A DNA stretch of 64,000 bases from Ephydatia muelleri (Eukaryota; Porifera; Demospongiae; Spongillida; Spongillidae), in contig JABACO010000024.1 of NCBI GenBank assembly GCA_013339895.1, positions 372,001-436,000 of the forward strand, in the 5' to 3' direction. Position numbers and translations under genes: made by a program. The stretch's first letter is position 1, and each line of letters starts with the position of its first letter. Below, one piece after another: positions 13,101-23,832 of this stretch. Below the pieces are notes generated by a model, which worked only from the letters and a program-made list of their open reading frames with translations, had not been told where the DNA came from and ran no database searches.

Positions 13101-13104
13101 TCAG

Positions 13105-13189
13105 GGGTGTGGGTGCGTTTGGGACAACACCAAGGACTCCAACATTCCATCTGGCAATTCTATCTCCTCTATAATGACCTGAGTCCCAG
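13105..13189 (+). CDS. Penultimate exon of the unidentified plus-strand gene
   Basis: Acceptor CCTTCCTTTTTCAG ends at 13,104 and donor GTGGGT starts at 13,190. The 85-nt exon has one frame without stops (2 nt, 27 codons, 2 nt), reading VWVRLGQHQGLQHSIWQFYL and LYNDLSP. Its two leftover bases AG join the first A of the 13,475 exon to give Arg, so the pair is phase-compatible (NDLSP-R-VLVFIKNS). A damaged copy of this exon lies at 14,112-14,189. Function is unknown. Confidence 0.5.
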
Positions 13190-13208
13190 GTGGGTGGAGC
13201 CTCTTCAC

Positions 13209-13226
13209 TGTGTGTATGTTTGTGTG

Positions 13227-13287
<61 letters not shown>
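13209..13287. repeat. (TG)n microsatellite
   Basis: Nearly pure TG dinucleotides between the two last exons of the unidentified gene. It is absent from the equivalent place in the tandem copy at 14.2 kb, so it expanded or was lost after the duplication. Confidence 0.9.
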
Positions 13288-13290
<3 letters not shown>

Positions 13291-13474
13291 GTGGAGTATG
13301 GTGTGCCTATACATTCTGTACTATGAATGTGTGTTAATAACAAGTGATCACATGTGTGCTGTCTTTCAGATTACTGATAGCCATTGTGGTAATGACAGAC
13401 AGGACTGTTAAGGCAGGGCTGATGCTCAGTGCAGAATGACAGACATACATTATGCAACCAGTTCTCCCTCCTAG

Positions 13475-13655
13475 AGTGTTGGTGTTCATTAAGAACAGCT
13501 TCCAGGGAGTGGTTCCAGCCATGTCTTTGCAAGACAACCACAAGAAGCTGATAGTGGCCATCACCAGAGAACTTCAGGGCTATGTGGCCTGTCTGGAAAA
13601 GCAAAGGTGTGTGGACTGCTTGCATGCCCAAATAAGGGAAATCTTGGGTAGATGA
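13475..13655 (+). CDS. Terminal exon of the unidentified plus-strand gene
   Basis: Acceptor TTCTCCCTCCTAG ends at 13,474. The frame reads VLVFIKNSFQGVVPAMSLQD, NHKKLIVAITRELQGYVACL and EKQRCVDCLHAQIREILGR, then TGA at 13,653-13,655. An AATAAA hexamer begins at the last base of the stop codon (13,655-13,660) and may be the polyadenylation signal. The C-terminal part looks helical and contains a CVDC motif. The exon is phase-compatible with both the 13,105 and 9,819 exons. A frameshifted copy lies at 14,269-14,426. I do not recognise the protein. Confidence 0.55.
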
Positions 13656-13660
13656 ATAAA
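13655..13660 (+). promoter_or_regulatory. Possible polyadenylation signal
   Basis: AATAAA directly overlaps the stop codon of the terminal exon, which would imply a very short 3' untranslated region. Confidence 0.35.
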
Positions 13661-14029
13661 CATTGTGGCCACTGTTTGTCTAAAAACATTGTTTATTTAG
13701 TGATCTTACACATAAGAGATAAGAAAAAAACAATGTATTCCTAATGCTGGTCTGTAGTCAGAGGCGCTGCACGTAAAATGGTATACGTGTGTAGCATGGC
13801 ATGCATAGACACAATAAATGTCATATTGTATCGGATTGAGTCATCATGCATGACAGTAACAGAATGCACACATGTCAGGAAACATAATAGTAAGTACAGT
13901 GTCACTGTCATGTAGTGAATAGATGTAGAAGTTACAGCCTACCATCTCCTTACCTGTATATGGCTTTAATTCATGCTGAATCAGTACTTAATAGCAGGTG
14001 TGAGCTATGCAGGATCTCAGTGTACTCAT

Positions 14030-14430
14030 ACCACACTCATATTCTACACCACTAGTCTGGTCCTGAAAACAGGAAGGAATCCTCCCTCCCTTCCTACCTT
14101 CCTTTTTCAAGGGTGCGTTTGGGACAACACCAAGGACTCCAACATTCCATCTGGCAATTCTATCTCCTGTATAATGACCTGAGTCCCAGGTGGGTGGAGC
14201 CTCTTCATTGTGTGTGCTTTGGAGACATTATGCAACCAGTTCATCCCTACCTCTCTCCTCCCTCCTAGAGTGTTGGTGTTCATTAAGAACAGCTTCCAGG
14301 GAGTGGTTCCAGCCATGTCATGCAAGACAACACAAGAAGCTGATAGTGGCCACCACAGAGTACTTCAGGGGAAGCAAAGGTGTGGGCTGTATTCATGCCC
14401 AAATAAGGGCAATCTTGGGCAGTTGAAACA
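14030..14430 (+). pseudogene. Broken tandem copy of the last two exons
   Basis: From CTCATATTCTACACCACTAG onward this repeats the 13,035-13,655 sequence, including both exon bodies and the intron between them, but lacks the (TG)n tract. The first exon copy (14,112-14,189) has lost 7 bases at its start. The second (14,269-14,426) keeps VLVFIKNSFQGVVPAMS and then shifts frame because of small deletions, ending out of the original frame. It cannot code for the same protein end. Confidence 0.65.
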
Positions 14431-14879
14431 ACATGTTTGTCTCAATCTGTGGTTTATTTAGTGACCTTATACATTAGAGAAGACTATTTGTCAAGGTCTG
14501 TTACAAAAAGGGGTAATTTTACATTTCAAGAACTGTGGAGAAGCTACACAAACTCATAATCATGATTGAATAAGTGGCGAAATGAGCACTACAACATTGG
14601 GCACGTGATTGGGCTACATAGGTCTGAAATGCAGTATGTATGTGTACAGTGGCAGTAGTCTACAGTTTGTTTTGCACAGTGTACTGTACTGAGCATCTAG
14701 TGATGTTGCTATGTTTCATACACCAGACAGACATGGTTTGTCACTTGAAGGCCCAAGGATGCAGTGGATGCTGAGGTGAAGATTTGAGGCAAAGTGTGGC
14801 TGAACCTTCCACTGTACTCTGCCAAGAACATTCAGTCATGATGTCATTAATTTATATTAGTATTAAATACAGTTTTTCA

Positions 14880-15168
14880 CCCTCACCTCTTGCTCCGTCT
14901 CACCTCCTCCCTCCCTCCTCCCTTCCTCCCTCCCTACCCCACACCCCCCTCACCCACCCCTTGCTCCTTCCTCTCACCCACCTCCTCCCTCCCTTCATCT
15001 TCCCCTCCCTCCCTTCATCTCCCACTCCCTCCCTTCATCACCCCTCCCTCCCCTCGATCACCACCCCCAACCACCGCTCACCACCCCCTCCCTCCCCCAC
15101 TCCATCACCCACCTCCTCCTTCCCTCACCCACCCCTCCTCCCTCTCTCATCCACCCCATCACCACTGT
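14880..15168. repeat. Polypyrimidine tract (CCCTCCCT-rich)
   Basis: About 290 bases that are mostly C and T on the plus strand, with recurring CCTCCCTCCCTTCATC and CACCCACCTCCTCC. The Pro/Ser-rich frames across it are composition artefacts. Such tracts can form triplex or i-motif structures. Confidence 0.85.
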
Positions 15169-15564
15169 GCTGCCAATATTGACCACTTATTCTTTGGAAT
15201 TAGTACTTTGGGTGACGTAAGCCATACACACCTTTGCTCACCTGTTTTGTACATGAGTCGTTGGTCAGAACCATATGCTCTAATGTTTGTCTATTCCTTG
15301 CTTGTGCAAGTGCAGTTGAACCTTGCAATTGCATTTCTGTCATATGTACGTCATTTGACTTGTGTATCCACCCAAAAGGTTAAGAAAAATAATGAAAACC
15401 TCTATGACTTCAGGTCACCTCTGCTTACAGTGGCATTTGGTGGCCATTGATAGAAATGAAACGATTGTATCGAGTAATTGTAATAGTGGAAGATTTTTTC
15501 AGTTTCCCTAGGCTTTGTTATTGTGTTGGGCAGTCATTATGTACAAGCTGGTTTGACTTCCAGC

Positions 15565-15835
15565 TTGTTGTGGGGGAGGGAGAGTGGGGGATAGGAGGTG
15601 GGTAGGGGAGGGAGAGGGGGAAGGAGGTGGGTAGGGGATTGAGGGGGGAGAGGAGGTGGGTAGGGGGGGGTAGAGGGGGTCTGCGGTGTTGGTGTGAGGG
15701 CGTTGGTGCGTTTTGGGTTCGTGCTGAGGGTGGGAGGGTGTCGGTGGGTGCTCTTTTTGGGGTGCGTGGTGGGTGGGGGGGTCGGTTGGTTTGGGGGGGG
15801 CGTCGGGTGGGGGCGGGGAGATGGTGAGAGGGGGA
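15565..15835. repeat. Polypurine G-rich tract, roughly inverted to the 14.9 kb tract
   Basis: Mostly G with A and T, with GGAGGTGGGTAGGGGAGGGAG and long G runs. Its complement resembles the CACCCACCTCCTCCCTCCC words at 14.9-15.1 kb, so the two tracts form loose inverted arms about 400 bp apart. Many G runs of three or more give G-quadruplex potential. Confidence 0.8.
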
Positions 15836-16076
15836 ATTTTTCTTTATGTTAGTCGGTACCATTAAGCAATCAGTAAAACACTTATGTTATTCCAGAACAG
15901 TAGTCCCAGGTTACCTAGGTGAGAGATAGGTTCTTCTTCTTCACAAATTGCAAGGCTAATTATAAGGCCATCTCCCACGCTATTGGGCATGCGCGTTGCA
16001 ATGCATGTGGGAGTGGTATTATAATAAATATTTGTGAGCGTACCGGTAGGCTGAGTGTACAGCTAGCTTTAGAGGC

Positions 16077-16085
16077 ATGGATCAA
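16077..16085 (+). CDS. Candidate first coding exon of the plus-strand ankyrin gene
   Basis: ATG GAT CAA (Met-Asp-Gln) is followed at once by a consensus donor GTAAGT (16,086-16,091). The phase is 0, which matches every ankyrin exon downstream. A short initiator exon in front of a phase-0 ankyrin exon is plausible, but a nine-base coding exon rests on little sequence and needs transcript support. Confidence 0.35.
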
Positions 16086-16146
16086 GTAAGTCACCACGGT
16101 TGATTTAATGTATATTTACGAGTCAAACAAATGTATTTACGCACAG

Positions 16147-16242
16147 AAAGGAACCACACGAACCCGGGCTGTAAATGATAGAGACACAGCCACCATACCG
16201 CCTAAAGCTAAAGGTCGTGTGGACGTAAAAGTAACGGATAAG
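16147..16242 (+). CDS. Diverged copy of the N-terminal ankyrin exon
   Basis: Acceptor ACGCACAG ends at 16,146 and donor GTAGGTGTG starts at 16,243. The 96 nt are open in phase 0: KGTTRTRAVNDRDTATIPPK then AKGRVDVKVTDK. The sequence is clearly related to the exon at 17,064-17,165: the phrases GGCTGTA..GAT.GAGACA.AGCCAC and GGTCGTGTGGACGTAAA.GTAACGGATAAGGTAGGTGTG are shared, including the donor. The middle, which codes for the second ankyrin helix, does not match, so the product would not fold as a normal repeat. It could be an alternative first domain or a dead exon. Confidence 0.4.
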
Positions 16243-17063
16243 GTAGGTGTGTTCTTCATTTGAGCATGCAAGTCTCGGTAGCGATCGAGCATCGTCGTGA
16301 CAGTGATGTAAGAACCCTACAAATAAGGCAATCCTCGTGTGCCTAAGGCTAAGGTCGAGGCACACCCCACCAGGGCCCGGATTAACTGTTTCACTGCCTA
16401 GCACAAGGCCTTCGGGCATGCATGTCCATCACCCGTGACGCGAAAACCCTCCACCCGATGCGTGGAAGAGTGCTGTTAGGTCCACGTGGTCTGGTACGGA
16501 ACACCAGGCAGCCGTTAGTTGGCGTCGAACGTGTTAGTTGCATCTCTCCTCCCCAGGCACCGCGGGATTCATGTTCATTACGTCATTATTATGAGACCAT
16601 AATTAACGACAATGCGGTATCGATTACATCATTAGTATTGGCATTGGATTACACCTGTCCTGTCCTTGTATTCCGTTATCGATATCTGTCATCGTAATGC
16701 CAAAATTTAGTACATGCTTGACCGGGTAACCCTGTAAATGGCATAGCCTTGTGTAGTGTCGTTAGTGTGCAGTGTGCAGTGTAACTCCATTCCCTCGTAC
16801 CTGAACATGTAGCAATACATGCATTTTGCATCCAAAATAAGTCTACACAAACACTGCATAGTCACATACATGGGCATTGCAGGTCACATGATCACGCACA
16901 TGGGCATTGCTAGAGACTGTGTAGTACTGTGTATTATCTCCTCCTCCCCTGACCCTCATATGTTGTAGGCTGTGTGTATTGTGTACAGACATGTGAGACA
17001 TGTCACATGTTGGATTTGATCTACACTGTACTTATGAGGGACATTATTGTTCCACACATGCAG

Positions 17064-17165
17064 GCAGCAGCAACACAACTGCTCTTGGCTGTATGGGATG
17101 GAGACATAGCCACTGTGAGGAGACTAGTGACCGAGGGTCATGTGGACGTAAATGTAACGGATAAG
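17064..17165 (+). CDS. N-terminal ankyrin exon of the plus-strand gene
   Basis: Acceptor TTCCACACATGCAG ends at 17,063 and donor GTAGGT starts at 17,166. The 102 nt encode AAATQLLLAVWDGDIATVRR, then LVTEGHVDVNVTDK. The pattern QLLLAVWDGDIATVRRLV..G.DVN is that of a capping, first ankyrin repeat (helix 1 lacks the TPLH start). It is phase 0 at both ends, so it joins in frame to every later exon. Ankyrin repeats bind protein partners; the partner is unknown here. Confidence 0.65.
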
Positions 17166-17479
17166 GTAGGTGTGTCCAGTTTGTCTTGTTGCTAAACTCC
17201 AATGGAGGCTTCTGAATGGGCCAGGTACAGTAGGTCTTCTCCAGTCACTCCATGTAGCTTGTAACACACTTCAATGGAGGGGCTTTTCAACAGTATGAAA
17301 GTACATCAATGTATATAAATTGTCATCACAAAGGTCATACACTACAGGGTCATGCACAAACATGTGTACAATAGACACATGACATCATTAAAGATATTCT
17401 CTCTCCAGGTTGTCTTGCCTGAGAGTGTATCTGGTGATCCTACCATGTGATTAGGGAGCGTGTTAAGAGAGGGTATGGG

Positions 17480-17790
17480 AAGGGTGGGTGTGATGAGAGA
17501 GGGTTTGATGAGGGAGGATGATGGGAATTGAGGGTTTGGGGCGGTGTGTGTGTGTGTGAGGAGGTGGATGTGGGTGGGGGAGGGAGGTGTGGGTGTGAGG
17601 AGGTGGGTGTGGGTGTGGGGAGGTGAATGTGGGTGGGGGAGGGAGTTGTGGGTGTGAGGAGGCGGGTGTGGGTTTGGGAGGTGGATGTGGATGTGGAGGG
17701 AGGTGAGGGTGTTATGGTGTGATATGGGATGGTGTGGGAGATGGGTACAGGTTATGGAGTATAGAAGTGTGGAAAGGGAGGGTGTGAGGA
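17480..17790. repeat. G-rich minisatellite, first intronic block
   Basis: Irregular GGTGGGTGTGGGTGTGAGGAGG units in the intron after the N-terminal ankyrin exon. It has the same sequence type as the larger arrays from 18.2 kb onward. Confidence 0.8.
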
Positions 17791-18239
17791 AGAGGGTTTG
17801 TTCACATACATGTTACATCTGTTGTGCACATCACTAACTCTATCATCCAAGTACTGTACACATGAAAGGTCAAATTTTAATCCGTCTTTGTTCTGGTCCT
17901 ATGACACCTGTAACACACTTGAATGGAAGGACTTTTAAGCAGTAACAAAGTACAGTACATCAATATCTCCAGTCTTTGTCTTGGTGCCATGAAACTGCAA
18001 CACACTTGAATGGAAGGACTTTTCAATGGAACCAAAGTACATCAATATCTATTATATCATCACAAATATCATATCATGCACTACAGAATGCTTAGAACTG
18101 ATTATTCAAGTTATTTCTCATTCACAACATGGACAGACAGATGTCTGGTGCATCAGTCACTGCATGATTGTACATCTGTCATATCTAATGTGTCAATCCT
18201 CACATATACTGGTTTCAGATGCAGCAAATTGTATTGCAG

Positions 18240-18252
18240 GATGGTTGGAGTC
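18240..18252 (+). pseudogene. Truncated ankyrin type A exon fused to minisatellite
   Basis: TTGTATTGCAG followed by GATGGTTGGA is identical to the acceptor and first codons (Asp-Gly-Trp) of the 26,562 ankyrin exon. After about ten bases the match stops, a TAA follows in frame, and the G-rich minisatellite begins within about 20 bp. This looks like an ankyrin exon lost by a recombination whose other end lay in the minisatellite. Confidence 0.5.
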
Positions 18253-18261
18253 GTTAAAAAC

Positions 18262-19930
18262 ATGTGGTGTGGGTGTGGGGGAGGTGGGTGTGGGTGTGGG
18301 GAGGTGGGTGTGGGTGTGGGGAGGTGGGTGTGGGTGTGGGGAGGTGGGTGTGGGTGTGGGGAGGTGGGTGTGGGTGTGGGAGGTGTTTGTGGTTGTGGGG
18401 AGGTGGGTTTGGTTGTGGGGAGGTGGGTGTGAGGAGGTGGGTGTGGTGTGGGGAGGTAGGTGTGGGTATGGGGAGGTGGGTGTAGGGAAGTGGGTGTGAG
18501 TGTGGGAGGTGGGTGTGGGTGACCGGTGTGGGCATGGAGAATCCAATCCTGTACATGTACAAAAATTTACATACTTAGAGCCAGACTCTATCATTTCATC
18601 TTTGTTTGTCCAATCATTTATTATCTGTCATACTCTGTGTGGTCTGCTAAACAAATTGGAGGGGTATGTGTGTGAGGAGGTGGGTGTGGGTAGGTGGGTG
18701 TGGTTAGGTGGGTGTGGGTGTGGGGAGGTGGGTGAGGAGGTGGGTGTGGGTGTGGGGAGGAAGGTGTGGGTAGGGGGAGGTGGGTGTAGGGAAGTGGGTG
18801 TGAGTGTGGGAGTGGGGGTGTGGGAGGTGGGTGCAGGGAGGTGGGTGTGGGTGACCGGTTGTGGGCATGGAGAATCCAATCCTGTACATGTACAAAAATT
18901 TACATACTTAGAGCCAGACTCTATCATTTCATCTTTGTTTGTCCAATCAGTTATTTTCGGTCATACTCTGTGTGGTCTGCTAAACAAATTGGAAGGGTAT
19001 GTGTGTGAGGAGGTGGGTGTGGGTAGGTGGGTGTGGGTGTGGGGAGGTGGGTGTGGGTGTGGGGAGGTGGGTGTGGGGAGGTGGGTGTGGGGAGGTGGGT
19101 GTGGGTGTGGGGAGGTGGGTGTGGGTGTGGGGAGGTGGGTGTGGGTGTGGGGAGGTGGGTGTGGGTGTGGGGAGGTGGGTGTGGGTGTGGGTTTGGGGAG
19201 GTGGGTGTGGGAGGTGGGTGTGGGAGGTTGGTATGGGTGCGGGGAGGTGGGTGTGGGTGCGAGGAGGTGGGTTTGGTTATAGGTAGGTAGGTGTGGCTGT
19301 GTGGAGGTGGATGTGGGTGTGGGTGTGGGCATGGCGAATCCAACTCCTGTACAAAACTTTACATACTTAGAGCCAGACTCTATCATGTCATCTTTGTTTG
19401 TCCAATCAGTTATTTTCTGTCAGAGTCTGTGTGGTCTGCTAAACAAATCGGAGGGTGTGGGGAAGTGAGTGTGGGTGTGGTGAGGTGGGTTTAGTTATAG
19501 GTAGGTAGGTGTGGCTGTGTGGAGGTGGAAATGGGGGTGGGTGTGGGCAGCCATGGAGAATCCAACTCCTGTACAAAACTCAGTTATTTTCTGTCAGAGT
19601 CTGTGTGGTCTGCTAAACAAATTGGAGGGTGTGGGGGAGTGTGTGTCGCTGTGGTTGTGAGGAGGTGTAGGTGTGGTGAGGTGTGTGTGTTTGGGAGGTG
19701 GAGTGGGTGTTGGGAGTTGGGTGTGGAGAGGTGGGTGTGGTGAGATGGGTGTGGCGAGATGGGTGTGGTGAGGTGGGTGTGGGGAGGTGGGTGTGGTGAG
19801 GTGGGTGTGGTGAGGTGTGGGTGTCGGGAGGTGGGTGTGAGTGTGGGAAGGTGGGTTTGGGTGTGGAGAGGTGGTGTGAGAGTGGGTGTGGGGAGTTAGG
19901 TGTGGGCGTGATGTGGGAGGGTGTGGAGAT
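18262..19930. repeat. G-rich minisatellite arrays cut by a ~125-bp spacer
   Basis: Blocks of GGTGGGTGTGGGTGTGGGGA units (18,262-18,532; 18,662-18,862; 18,995-19,328; 19,455-19,550; 19,630-19,930) alternate with a conserved spacer that starts CATGGAGAATCCAA, contains AGAGCCAGACTCTATCAT and TTTGTCCAATCAGTTATTTT, and ends GCTAAACAAATTGGAGGG. Spacer copies here begin at about 18,533, 18,866, 19,329 and 19,552 (the last internally deleted). The G runs lie on the coding strand of the ankyrin gene. Long Gly/Val/Trp/Cys or Pro/His/Thr frames across the arrays are artefacts of the repeat. Confidence 0.9.
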
Positions 19931-20609
19931 GGGTTCAGGTTATGGAGCATGTGAAGATAGAGGGTGTGGAAATGTAGGGAGTGTACAAATGTAGGGAGTG
20001 TACAAGAGGTTAGTTCACATACCTTGATATGATACATCGATCATCCAAGTAGTATAGGTCAAATATAGAGGTCAGCGTCAGTAGGTTTTCTCCAGTCTTT
20101 GTCCCTGGTCCCATGGCAGGACTTTTCAACACTACAAATAAACATCAATATCTATTATGCAATCACAAATGTTATGCACTACAGAATGCATCACAAATCT
20201 TAGAATTGATTATTCCAGTTATTTCTCATTCACAACATGGGATGTCCACATAAAATCTACATGTGTACACTGTACGCTAGTAGCTTCTGATAAATACATA
20301 CTTGTACCTCTGTTCGTGTACATGTACATGTGACCCAAGCCACACAGCATGCAGGGAGTGGTGTGTAAATTTACACATCACTACATGTGTATGACATCAT
20401 AACCTGTAATCACTCTGTGTACATGCCATCCAAACCACACAGCTTGTCTCAACAGAGTCTCATCGTGATTGTGTTGTAGTGATCTCACACATAATGGAGG
20501 CACCTCCTCCAGTGTTTCATCACATGCCACAATGACAGCATTGTTTTAAGTCTATCACTGGTCTCGCTGTCCTTTGTGTTTAACAGGTGCATTCCCATAG
20601 GACAACTGT

Positions 20610-20712
20610 TAGGGTGTGTAACCTCCCCTGCATTATGAAAAATCGATTTTTCAGAATACTTTTAAAACAGTAATCGATTTTTCAGGTTTTTCTGCATCTA
20701 AAAATCGATTTA
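20610..20712 (+). mobile_element. Truncated hAT-like end carried by each ankyrin module
   Basis: TAGGGTGTGTAACCTCCCCT followed by three AATCGATTT words. The first 14 bases are identical to the end of the 2,935-4,111 element, but no matching right end follows. The same fragment recurs at 22,107, 23,569, 26,300 (one base shorter in the terminal match) and 34,628, always about 200-300 bp before a type A exon, so it was inserted once and copied with the module. Confidence 0.6.
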
Positions 20713-20767
20713 TGCATTCCTATAGGGCCACTGATTGTGTGTGTGCATGTGTTGAAGAGTGAATAAA

Positions 20768-20843
20768 GCATTCATGTGTTTTTTGCAAATAGCATCCTGT
20801 CAAAAGCATTCATGTGTTTTTTGCAAATAGCATCCTGTCATAT
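20768..20843. repeat. 38-bp direct duplication
   Basis: GCATTCATGTGTTTTTTGCA and the following AATAGCATCCTGTCA are present twice in a row here but only once in all the other modules, so this is a private duplication of the first module. Confidence 0.8.
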
Positions 20844-20912
20844 ACATGCAGGAGCACCAGAATGAATGAAGTAGAATACCCTCTGTGGGTAATGATGGGA
20901 TTTGTATTGCAG

Positions 20913-21011
20913 GATGGTGCGACTCCTCTGGTCATTGCAAGTCAGAAAGGACATCTTGAAATAGTGAAGTCACTCATTGATGCAGGAACTAATGTCAATC
21001 ATACTACAAAG
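20913..21011 (+). CDS. Ankyrin exon A1
   Basis: The 99-nt phase-0 exon lies between acceptor TTTGTATTGCAG and donor GTAGTG. It encodes one complete 33-residue ankyrin repeat: DGATPLVIASQKGHLEIVKS then LIDAGTNVNHTTK, with the TPL start, GHLEIVKSLI helix and GTNVN turn. The frame stays open upstream to 20,814 (including VMMGFVLQ), so use of the intron end as extra coding sequence cannot be fully excluded, but the 99-nt unit with AG and GT borders is the better model. Confidence 0.75.
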
Positions 21012-22368
21012 GTAGTGAAAATAAAACACCATTATTTAGTGTCCTGAATTTTCACACGTGGGTTTCAGTTCAGTTCAATATACGACTATTGCTCCAGGTG
21101 TGTGTGGATCATGATGTACATGTAGAGTGGAATTGTTTCTGTGTTTATGTATGTACAGTATGTGAGGCCTGGACTAAGGGCAAAGTGGGGCCCATACAGT
21201 TCTCATGGGTCTCCCCACCTCCTCCCCTTACCCTCTTCATGATCAGTCCATCTACCCACCAGCTCTCCCATGAGTAGTACATGTACATTACAGGTGTGGA
21301 AGCATTGTTAAGCAAGTATGCATGTGGAAGTGAAAACGGTTATGGGAGAACATGTAACACTAAAGCTGTATTGTATGAACAGTTTAAGTGGGCATAGTTA
21401 GAGAAAGTGTCAACGGCATATAACATTTGAAGGTGGCCATTGACATTAACGAATAAACGATATACATGTATGCACTTGGATTAGTGAACACGAGACTTGT
21501 CAGCAGATTAGTTAATGCACCGATGTTATTGATCACCCCAACGCACCCCTGCCTGGACTTTCCAAGTACTCCCATGCACACACCTAGTTGTCTCTCCCAC
21601 TCTTCAAATAGGACATCATAAAAAATCTATACTGGTATCCACTTATAGATTCAGATTCAATTATGCAACACTACTATGACTTGCAATGTGCTAAATAGTC
21701 AGCGCTTAAATGATTCAGAGCCAAATGAATCTACGAATGAAGCCATATATTTGTCGCACGGTCGTACCACTAAGCTGATTTGTGGTGTTTAAATTGACCG
21801 CTACTGTTTGTGCGTGGGGATGTGGGTGTAGGTGAGTGTGGGGAGGTGGGTGTAGGTGTGGGCATGGAGAATCCAACTCCTGTACAAAAATTTACATACA
21901 TAGAGCCTGACTCTATCATGTCATCTTTGTTTGTCCAATCAGTTATTTTCAGTCATAGTCTGTGTGCTCTGCTAAACAAATTGGATGGTGTAATGGAGGC
22001 ACCTTCTCCATTGTTTCGTCACATGCCACAATGACAGCATTGTTTTAAGTCTATCACTGGTCTCGCTGTCCTTTGTTTTACAGGTGCATTCCCATAGGAC
22101 AACTGTTAGGGTGTGTAACCTCCCCTGCATAATGAAAATCGATTTTTCAGAATACTTTTGAAACAGTAATCGATTTTTCAAGTTTTTGTGCATCTGAAAA
22201 TCGATTTATGCATTCCTATAGGGCCACTGATTGTGTGTGCATGTGTTGAAGAGTGAATAAAGCATTCATGTGTTTTTTGCAAATAGCATCCTGTCATATA
22301 CATGCAGGAGCACCAGAATGAATGAAGTAGAATACCCTCTGTGGGTAATGATGGGATTTGTATTGCAG

Positions 22369-22467
22369 GATGGTGCGACTCCTCTGGTCATTGCAAGTCA
22401 GAATGGACATCTTGAAATAGTGAAGTCACTCATTGATGCAGGAACTAATGTCAATCATACTACAAAG
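22369..22467 (+). CDS. Ankyrin exon A2
   Basis: It codes the same repeat as A1 with Lys to Asn (ASQNGHLEIVKS), and has the same acceptor, donor GTAGTG and flanks. As a near-duplicate of A1 its inclusion would add one more repeat in frame. Confidence 0.75.
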
Positions 22468-23832
22468 GTAGTGAAAATAAAACACCATTATTTAGTGTCC
22501 TGAATTTTCACACGTGGGTTTCAGTTCAGTTCAATATACGACTATTGCTCCAGGTGTGTGTGGATCATGATGTACATGTAGAGTGGAATTGTTTCTGTGT
22601 TTATGTATGTACATGTACAGTATGTGTGGCCTGGACTAAGGGCAAAGTGGGGCCCATACAGTTCTCATGGGCCTCCCCACCTCCTCCCCTTACCCTCTTC
22701 ATGATCAGTCCATCTACCCACCAGCTCTCCCATGAGTAGTACATGTACATTACAGGTGTGGAAGCATTGTTAAGCAAGTATGCATGTGGAAGTGAAAACG
22801 GTTATGGGAGAACATGTAACACTAAAGCTGTATTGTATGAACAGTTTAAGTGGGCATAGTTAGAGAAAGTGTCAACGGCATATAACATTTGAAGGTGGCC
22901 ATTGACATTAACGAATAAACGATATACATGTATGCACTTGGATTAGGCAACACGAGACGTGTCAGGAGATTAGTTAATGCACCGATGTTATTGATCACCC
23001 CAACGCACCCCTGCCTGGACTTTCCAAGTACTCCCATGCACACACCTAGTTGTCTCTCCCACTCTTCAAATAGGACAGCATAAAAAATCTATACTGGTAT
23101 CCACATATAGATTCAGATTCAATTATGCAACACTACTATGACTTGCAATGTGCTAAATAGTCAGCGCTTAAATGATTCAGAGCCAAATGAACATACGAAT
23201 GAAGCCATATATTTGTCGCACGGTCGTACCACTAAGTTGATTTGTGGTGTTTAAATTGACCGCTACTGTTTGTGCGTGGGGATGTGGGTGTAGGTGGGTG
23301 TTGGGAGGTGGGTGTAGGTGTGGGCATGGAGAATCCAACTCCTGTACAAAAATTTACATACATAGAGCCTGACTCTATCATGTCATCTTTGTTTGTCCAA
23401 TCAGTTATTTTCAGTCATAGTCTGTGTGCTCTGCTAAACAAATTGGATGGTGTAATGGAGGCACCTTCTCCATTGTTTCGTCACATGCCACAATGACAGC
23501 ATTGTTTTAAGTCTATCACTGGTCTCGCTGTCCTTTGTTTTACAGGTGCATTCCCATAGGACAACTGTTAGGGTGTGTAACCTCCCCTGCATAATGAAAA
23601 TCGATTTTTCAGAATACTTTTGAAACAGTAATCGATTTTCAAGTTTTTGTGCATCTGAAAATCGATTTATGCATTCCTATAGGGCCACTGATTGTGTGTG
23701 TGCATGTGTTGAAGAGTGAATAAAGCATTCATGTGTTTTTTTGCAAATAGCATCCTGTCATATACATGCAGGAGCACCAGAATGAATGGAGTAGAATACC
23801 CTCTGGGGGTAATGATGGGATTTGTATTGCAG

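Noticed and set aside
14784..15450. Pro/Ser-rich protein
   Set aside because: Polypyrimidine composition artefact; all three frames look alike.
16123..16697. Open frames around 16.1-16.7 kb other than the phase-0 exon
   Set aside because: No homology or splice support; the locally higher GC content makes stops rarer.
18010..19930. Long Gly/Val/Trp/Cys and Pro/His/Thr reading frames
   Set aside because: They follow the G-rich repeat in several frames and on both strands at once, with no start context or splice logic.
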